DNA of 64,000 nt, taken from Streptomyces chartreusis. Lineage in GTDB: Bacteria; Actinomycetota; Actinomycetes; Streptomycetales; Streptomycetaceae. A model generated the notes under the pieces. That model did not search any database. It saw nothing but the letters and a program-made list of their open reading frames with translations, and had not been told where the DNA came from. Numbering within the stretch: position 1 is the stretch's first letter; each line of letters starts with the position of its first letter. The position numbers and the translations under genes were made by a program. Positions 60,297-64,000 of this stretch are shown in pieces. The DNA lies in NCBI RefSeq assembly GCF_008704715.1, contig NZ_CP023689.1, forward strand, positions 7,998,001 through 8,062,000. The letters are read 5' to 3'.

Positions 60297-61421
60297 ATGT
60301 CGAAGCTCGGCAACCTCGGCGCCCGACTGCACCGTGGCGAGGTCGGCTACGACTTCGTCGGCAACCGCAAGATCTGGTACGGCCTCTCCATCCTGATCAC
60401 CATCACGGCCATCGTCGGCCTGGCGGTGCGCGGCCTGAACATGGGCATCGAGTTCCAGGGCGGAGCCGTCTTCAACACCCCGAAGACCAGCGTCTCGGTC
60501 GCACAGGCGCAGGAGTACGCGGAAGAGGCGTCCGGCCACGACGCGATCGTCCAGAAGCTCGGCAGCGGTGACGACGCCAAGCTGCGCATCCAGGTCTCGG
60601 GCATCGACACCAGCCAGGCCGACAAGGTCTCGGCCGAGCTGGCCGAGAAGCTGGGCGTCAACGAGAACGACGTCACCGGCGAGCTGGTCGGCCCCAGCTG
60701 GGGTGAGCAGATCGCCAACAAGGCCTGGCAGGGCCTGGGGATCTTCCTGGTCCTAGTGGTGATCTATCTGGCGATCGCGTTCGAGTGGCGCATGGCACTC
60801 GCCGCGTTCGTTGCGCTGATCCACGACATCACCATCACGGTCGGCATCTACGCCCTCGTCGGCTTCGAGGTCACGCCAGGCACCGTGATCGGTCTGCTGA
60901 CGATCCTCGGTTATTCGCTCTACGACACTGTCGTCGTCTTCGACAGCCTCAAGGAGCAGACGAAGGACATCACCAAGCAGACCCGCTGGACGTACAGCGA
61001 CGTCGCCAACCGTTCGATCAACAGCACCCTGGTCCGCTCGATCAACACCACGGTGGTCGCGCTGCTGCCGGTGGCGGGCCTGCTGTTCATCGGTGGCGGC
61101 TTCCTCGGCGCCGGCATGCTCAACGACATCTCCCTGTCGCTGTTCGTCGGTCTCGCCGCCGGTGCGTACTCCTCGATCTTCATCGCCACGCCGCTCGTCG
61201 CCGACCTCAAGGAGCGCGAGCCGCAGATGAAGGCCCTGAAGAAGCGTGTGCTCGCCAAGCGGGCCCAGGGCGCCGCGCAGGGCGAGGCCCCGGAGCCCCA
61301 GGTCGCCGACGAGTACTACGACGACGAGCCGGAGGACGCCGCCCCCGCGGTCGTCGGCCCCCGCAACCAGCCCTCGTCCCGTAACCGGGGCCGTGGCCGT
61401 CCTTCGGGGAAGCGCCGATGA
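60297..61421 (+). CDS. secF: Protein translocase subunit SecF
   Basis: 374 residues. First helix, P4-like extracytoplasmic domain with NMGIEFQGGAVF, then five membrane segments with the motif GYSLYDTVVVFDSLKE, which holds residues for proton coupling. The C-terminal 65 residues are charged and disordered, ending GRGRPSGKRR. AGGAGG overlaps the secD end and serves as the ribosome binding site. Overlaps apt by 4 bases. Confidence 0.96.
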   Translation: MSKLGNLGARLHRGEVGYDFVGNRKIWYGLSILITITAIVGLAVRGLNMGIEFQGGAVFNTPKTSVSVAQAQEYAEEASGHDAIVQKLGSGDDAKLRIQVSGIDTSQADKVSAELAEKLGVNENDVTGELVGPSWGEQIANKAWQGLGIFLVLVVIYLAIAFEWRMALAAFVALIHDITITVGIYALVGFEVTPGTVIGLLTILGYSLYDTVVVFDSLKEQTKDITKQTRWTYSDVANRSINSTLVRSINTTVVALLPVAGLLFIGGGFLGAGMLNDISLSLFVGLAAGAYSSIFIATPLVADLKEREPQMKALKKRVLAKRAQGAAQGEAPEPQVADEYYDDEPEDAAPAVVGPRNQPSSRNRGRGRPSGKRR

Positions 61422-61957
61422 CCGGCATCCAGGAGCTCCTGCTCAGCCGCATCCGTGACGTGGCGGACTACCCGGAGCCGGGCGTGATGTTCAAGGACAT
61501 CACCCCGCTCCTGGCGGACCCGGCGGCGTTCACGGCGCTCACCGACGCGCTGGCGGAGATCGTCGTGAGCACCGCCGCCACGAAGATCGTCGGCCTGGAG
61601 GCCCGCGGCTTCATCCTCGGGGCGCCGGTCGCCGTCCGCGCGGGCGTCGGCTTCATCCCCGTACGCAAGGCGGGCAAGCTCCCCGGGGCGACCCTCAGCC
61701 AGGCGTACGACCTGGAGTACGGCTCCGCGGAGATCGAGGTGCACGCCGAGGACCTGGCCGCGGGCGACCGCGTCCTCGTCGTCGACGACGTCCTGGCGAC
61801 GGGCGGCACCGCCGAGGCCTCGATCCGGCTGATCCGCCGGGCCGGCGCCGACGTGGCGGGCCTCGCCGTCCTGATGGAGCTGGGCTTCCTCGGCGGCCGT
61901 GCCCGCCTGGAGCCGGCCCTGTCCGGAGCCCCGCTGGAGTCGCTGCTCACGGTCTGA
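61418..61957 (+). CDS. apt: Adenine phosphoribosyltransferase
   Basis: 179 residues; makes AMP from adenine and PRPP. PRPP-binding motif VLVVDDVLATGGTAEA near residue 126, and LEARGFILGAPVA and PVRKAGKLPG. ATG overlaps the secF stop. Apt directly before rel is a conserved actinobacterial arrangement. Confidence 0.96.
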   Translation: MTGIQELLLSRIRDVADYPEPGVMFKDITPLLADPAAFTALTDALAEIVVSTAATKIVGLEARGFILGAPVAVRAGVGFIPVRKAGKLPGATLSQAYDLEYGSAEIEVHAEDLAAGDRVLVVDDVLATGGTAEASIRLIRRAGADVAGLAVLMELGFLGGRARLEPALSGAPLESLLTV

Positions 61958-62355
61958 GCGACCCCCGTTCCACCGCACGTATGCCGCGCGCCCCGAAGTC
62001 GAGGGCGCGCGGCATACGCGCATCCGGGGGCAGGACCCGCACGCGCCCCCAGGCGCTACGGCGTGCACGCCCGCCCGCTCGGCCACCCCCGCACCCCGTG
62101 GCTCAAAACAAACGCTGCGAGCCTCGAACGGGCCCTCCACGACGGCGTACGCAAACCTCACGTCAGCCCCGGGCAACGCACACGCCACCGCCAGGACACG
62201 GGCCGGAAGGCACGGAGGAATCCGGCGGCAGCCCCTTGTGTTTCTCCGGTAGACGGCCCTCACATCGGCCTGAAGGCGATCCTGCGGCCCAGGATCGCTA
62301 CCATGGGGTCTCCGGAGCCTGACCGGGGGACCCGGATCGCGCACGAGGAGTCCTC
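61958..62355 (+). other. rel upstream region
   Basis: 398 bases. It contains the apt terminator (61979-62017), about 250 bases with no gene, and a 9-bp hairpin 62276-62284 with 62290-62298 directly before a TACCAT -10-like box (62299-62304). GAGGAG at 62345-62350 is the ribosome binding site of rel. Confidence 0.55.
61979..62017 (+). terminator. Terminator after apt
   Basis: Perfect 15-bp stem 61979-61993 with 62003-62017 and a 9-base loop. Confidence 0.8.

Positions 62356-64000
<1,645 letters not shown>

Overview
This is a stretch of high-GC actinobacterial chromosome, almost certainly from a Streptomyces. The evidence is the strong G/C bias at third codon positions, many GTG starts, an ssgB gene (a sporulation regulator of spore-forming actinomycetes), tRNA genes without an encoded CCA end, and the gene order at the right end (thrS, HIT, PI-phosphate synthase, patA, pimA, pdxS, pdxT, yebC, ruvCAB, yajC, secDF, apt, relA), which is a classic actinobacterial backbone also found in Mycobacterium. 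No phage, insertion sequence, CRISPR array or biosynthetic cluster was seen. The window is core chromosome with one sugar-utilisation locus and several small regulatory puzzles.

Layout. 1-4633: partial PlsC-type acyltransferase, exported GlpQ phosphodiesterase, small sigma-like protein, acetyltransferase, two small membrane proteins and a HAD phosphatase. 4672-7609: a methionine importer (metNIQ) behind a short Cys/Met-containing leader peptide. 8525-15974: cobalamin and siroheme genes (cobL, a giant bluB-cobT fusion, cysG). 16039-21298: TrmH-family RNA methyltransferase, Nudix hydrolase, Ser/Thr kinase and small hypothetical genes. 21353-21834: a tRNA cluster, Gly-Cys-Val-Val-Val on the minus strand. 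22013-25967: an aminodeoxychorismate synthase/lyase pair, a tandem GNAT protein, a DsbA-like protein and a membrane protein. 26121-28446: a 50-residue membrane peptide, a CGNR zinc-finger protein, ssgB, a PGPGW membrane protein and tRNA-Val(CAC). 28722-35452: a LacI-type operator and promoter, a sugar ABC importer without ATPase, a YesL-like membrane protein and a large Tat-exported PcRGLX/YetA-like protein, most likely a rhamnogalacturonan (pectin) utilisation locus. 35521-41420: a large membrane protein, a SRPBCC protein, a second identical tRNA-Val(CAC), a DEDDh exonuclease and a DUF4365/OB-like gene pair. 41645-52155: thrS, potassium channel, HIT protein, an EF-G-like GTPase and the phosphatidylinositol/PIM lipid genes. 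52244-64000: LemA-like protein, vitamin B6 synthase, recombination (ruvCAB), secretion (yajC-secD-secF), apt and the start of the Rel (p)ppGpp enzyme.

Several groups act together. metN, metI and metQ form one importer. cobL and bluB-cobT serve early and late steps of B12 assembly while cysG makes siroheme or precorrin-2. pabB and pabC make p-aminobenzoate. The PI-phosphate synthase, acyltransferase and PimA build phosphatidylinositol mannosides. PdxS and PdxT form the PLP synthase. RuvABC resolves Holliday junctions. YajC, SecD and SecF assist protein export. Apt and Rel lie at the nucleotide-salvage/stringent-response end. Many genes have a TANNNT -10 motif 6-8 bases before the start codon and no ribosome binding site, suggesting leaderless transcripts. 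Two families of short intergenic repeats each occur twice.
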